Shown here: piece by piece, positions 62,872 to 64,000 of the stretch
Position numbering within the stretch: the stretch's first letter is position 1
Layout of the letters: each line of letters opens with the position of its first letter
Assembly: GCF_036242395.1 (NCBI RefSeq)
Contig: NZ_CP108458.1
Coordinates: 4,464,001 to 4,528,000, forward strand
Length of the DNA stretch: 64,000 nucleotides
From: Kitasatospora sp. NBC_01266
GTDB lineage: Bacteria > Actinomycetota > Actinomycetes > Streptomycetales > Streptomycetaceae
Direction: 5' to 3'
Notes under the pieces: model-generated
The model's input: the letters and a program-made list of their open reading frames with translations, nothing else
Databases searched by the model: none
Told to the model about the DNA's origin: nothing
Translations under genes and position numbers: made by a program

Positions 62872-63805
62872 GTGGCGGGTGCCGGACGCCGAGGCGCGGG
62901 CGTTGTACCTGGTGCTGCTGCGGATGGGCGGCATGTTTCGCAGCGAGGAGCTGCGCCCGGATGAGCTGCCGCTGCTGGAGCAGTTGCGGGAGGCCGGGCT
63001 GGTGTCGGTGATCACCGGAATGCTCTGGACGGTGGTGAATCCGCGGGTGGCGGCCGAGCGGCTCCGGGACAACCTGCGGACCATCGGGCTGGACCTGTTC
63101 GAGCAGGCCCGGGTGCTGCCGGCGGCGCTGTCCGACCTGGCCGAGTCCTACGACCGCTCGCCCCCGCAGTCGGCCGACGGCAGCACCATCCAGCAGCTGG
63201 ACGCGATCGTGCAGACCCAGGCGCGGGTGGAGCAGCTGCTGCAGGAGGCCCGCCAGGAGACCCTCACCATGCAGCCGGGCGGGGCGCGGCCGGCGGATGC
63301 CCTGCCGCTCATGCGCGAACACGCGCGGAAGGTCGCCGAGCGCGGTATCCAGCAGCGCACCATCTACCAGCCCGGAGCTCTGACGGACCCCGGTACGGCG
63401 GCCTACGCGGCGTACGCGACCCGGCTGGGGCACCGGATCCGGGTGCTGGACGAGGACTTCCGGCGGGTGATGGTCTTCGACCGCAGGGCGGCGGTGGTCG
63501 CCGGCTACCAGGACGCCAGGAGCGCGTCGTTCATCGAGGACCCGGTGCTCATCGACGTCGTGGTGGAGACCTTCGAGCGGGACTGGGCGCGGGCGGAGCG
63601 GGTGCGCTGGGCGGAGCCGGAGCCGGAGACCGACGCTCCGCTGGTGGAGCTGCTGGCGCGTGGTCTGACGCAGCGGGCGATCGCGACGAGGCTGGGGCTG
63701 AGCGAGCGGACGGTGGCGGCGCAGATCTCCCGGCTGCGGGAGCACCACGACGCGCGGACGCTGTTCCAGCTGGGGTGGCAGATGCGGGGTGCGGCGGATG
63801 AATGA
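62861..63805 (+). CDS. Winged-helix/LuxR-HTH regulator, third of the array
   Basis: 314-aa paralogue. N-terminal segment ARALYLVLLRMGGMFRSEEL..LLEQLREAGLV; middle motifs LTMQPGGARPAD, TIYQPGALTDPG, RVLDEDFRRVMVFDR, TFERDWARAERVRW; C-terminal HTH GLTQRAIATRLGLSERTVAAQISRLRE and the shared tail TLFQLGWQMR. GTG at 62861; no strong ribosome-binding site is seen. Its end overlaps the start of a fourth family member by eight bases. The high similarity across all copies points to local tandem duplication with divergence mostly in the middle region. Confidence 0.82.
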   Translation: MSVEWRVPDAEARALYLVLLRMGGMFRSEELRPDELPLLEQLREAGLVSVITGMLWTVVNPRVAAERLRDNLRTIGLDLFEQARVLPAALSDLAESYDRSPPQSADGSTIQQLDAIVQTQARVEQLLQEARQETLTMQPGGARPADALPLMREHARKVAERGIQQRTIYQPGALTDPGTAAYAAYATRLGHRIRVLDEDFRRVMVFDRRAAVVAGYQDARSASFIEDPVLIDVVVETFERDWARAERVRWAEPEPETDAPLVELLARGLTQRAIATRLGLSERTVAAQISRLREHHDARTLFQLGWQMRGAADE

Positions 63806-64000
63806 CCGGCCGCTGGAGCCGCTGGTGCCGGACCCCGAGGCCAGGGCCCTCTATGTCGCGCTCGCCGCCCAGGGCGGCCAGTTCCAGCCGGCGCTGCTGG
63901 CCGAGCGCGAGCGGCCCGCCCTGGAGCGTCTTCGGATCGCCGGGCTGGTCGTCCGTCACCAGCGCAGCCGGTACTGGACCGTGGTCAACCCGCGCACCGC
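63798..64000 (+). CDS. Fourth regulator of the array (partial, runs off the window)
   Basis: Open reading frame from ATG 63798, overlapping the preceding gene by eight bases, with no stop before the window ends (67 complete codons). It begins NDRPLEPLVPDPEARALY, with EARALY then AALAAQGGQF and LERLRIAGLVV, and reaches YWTVVNPRT, matching the N-terminal domain of the third regulator (ARALY, LREAGLV, WTVVNPR). Only the winged-helix part is visible, so the C-terminal LuxR domain is predicted, not seen. Confidence 0.7.
   Translation, partial: MNDRPLEPLVPDPEARALYVALAAQGGQFQPALLAERERPALERLRIAGLVVRHQRSRYWTVVNPRT

Overview
The window is about 72-75% GC, with codons that strongly prefer G or C in the third position, GTG/TTG starts and no insertion sequences. 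Its genes point to an actinomycete of the family Streptomycetaceae (Streptomyces, Kitasatospora or Streptacidiphilus): mycothiol-dependent isomerase-fold proteins, an Lsr2-type nucleoid protein, a bacterial proteasome activator (Bpa), transmembrane Ser/Thr kinases, an actinobacterial purine cluster and one exact copy of the Streptomyces-type parS sequence. The parS site and the housekeeping content suggest the chromosome core, probably within a few hundred kb of oriC. The genus is inferred, not proven.

Layout. 1-7.7 kb: a PucR-type HTH protein, two coupled DUF202 membrane proteins, an Eis-like acetyltransferase, a flavin reductase-like protein, a DNA photolyase, a Pro/Ala-rich exported protein and Bpa. 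7.7-17 kb: two Ser/Thr kinases in tandem, converging on a phosphotransferase; an orphan DosR-like response regulator; and, divergent from it, a three-gene branched-chain 2-oxoacid dehydrogenase operon (E1 alpha, E1 beta, E2). 17-26 kb: a BenE transporter, an M64 peptidase, an MFS transporter, an isomerase-fold protein, a nitrilase-family amidase, a GntR regulator, an unknown conserved protein and a SLATT-type membrane protein.

26-37.5 kb is the purine block: purD, a membrane protein resembling an inactivated M48 peptidase, a dimethylformamidase-like protein, purC, two identical tRNA-Gly(GCC) genes on the minus strand, an Lsr2 paralogue, then purS-purQ-purL coupled by overlapping or one-base junctions, and a sterol-carrier/isomerase-fold protein. 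37.5-57 kb: DUF3151, a glycine-rich GT39 glycosyltransferase, class II fructose-bisphosphate aldolase, DedA, pyrE, a CoxG-like protein, a spermidine-synthase-like membrane protein, DUF2617, an archaeal-type valyl-tRNA synthetase, an L,D-transpeptidase lipoprotein, a PLP aminotransferase, a cupin, a YbjN protein and ClpB. 57-64 kb: a LysR/TDT-transporter divergent pair, then an array of four paralogous regulators (N-terminal winged helix, C-terminal LuxR helix-turn-helix) with a DsrE-like gene and small overlapping ORFs between them. The fourth regulator runs off the window.

The most notable observations are: (i) an exact parS core at the centre of a perfect 64-bp palindrome between the convergent dedA and pyrE genes; (ii) the regulator array with interleaved small ORFs; and (iii) four unrelated genes whose stop codons lie inside short tandem duplications. 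No CRISPR array, transposon, prophage or biosynthetic cluster was seen.
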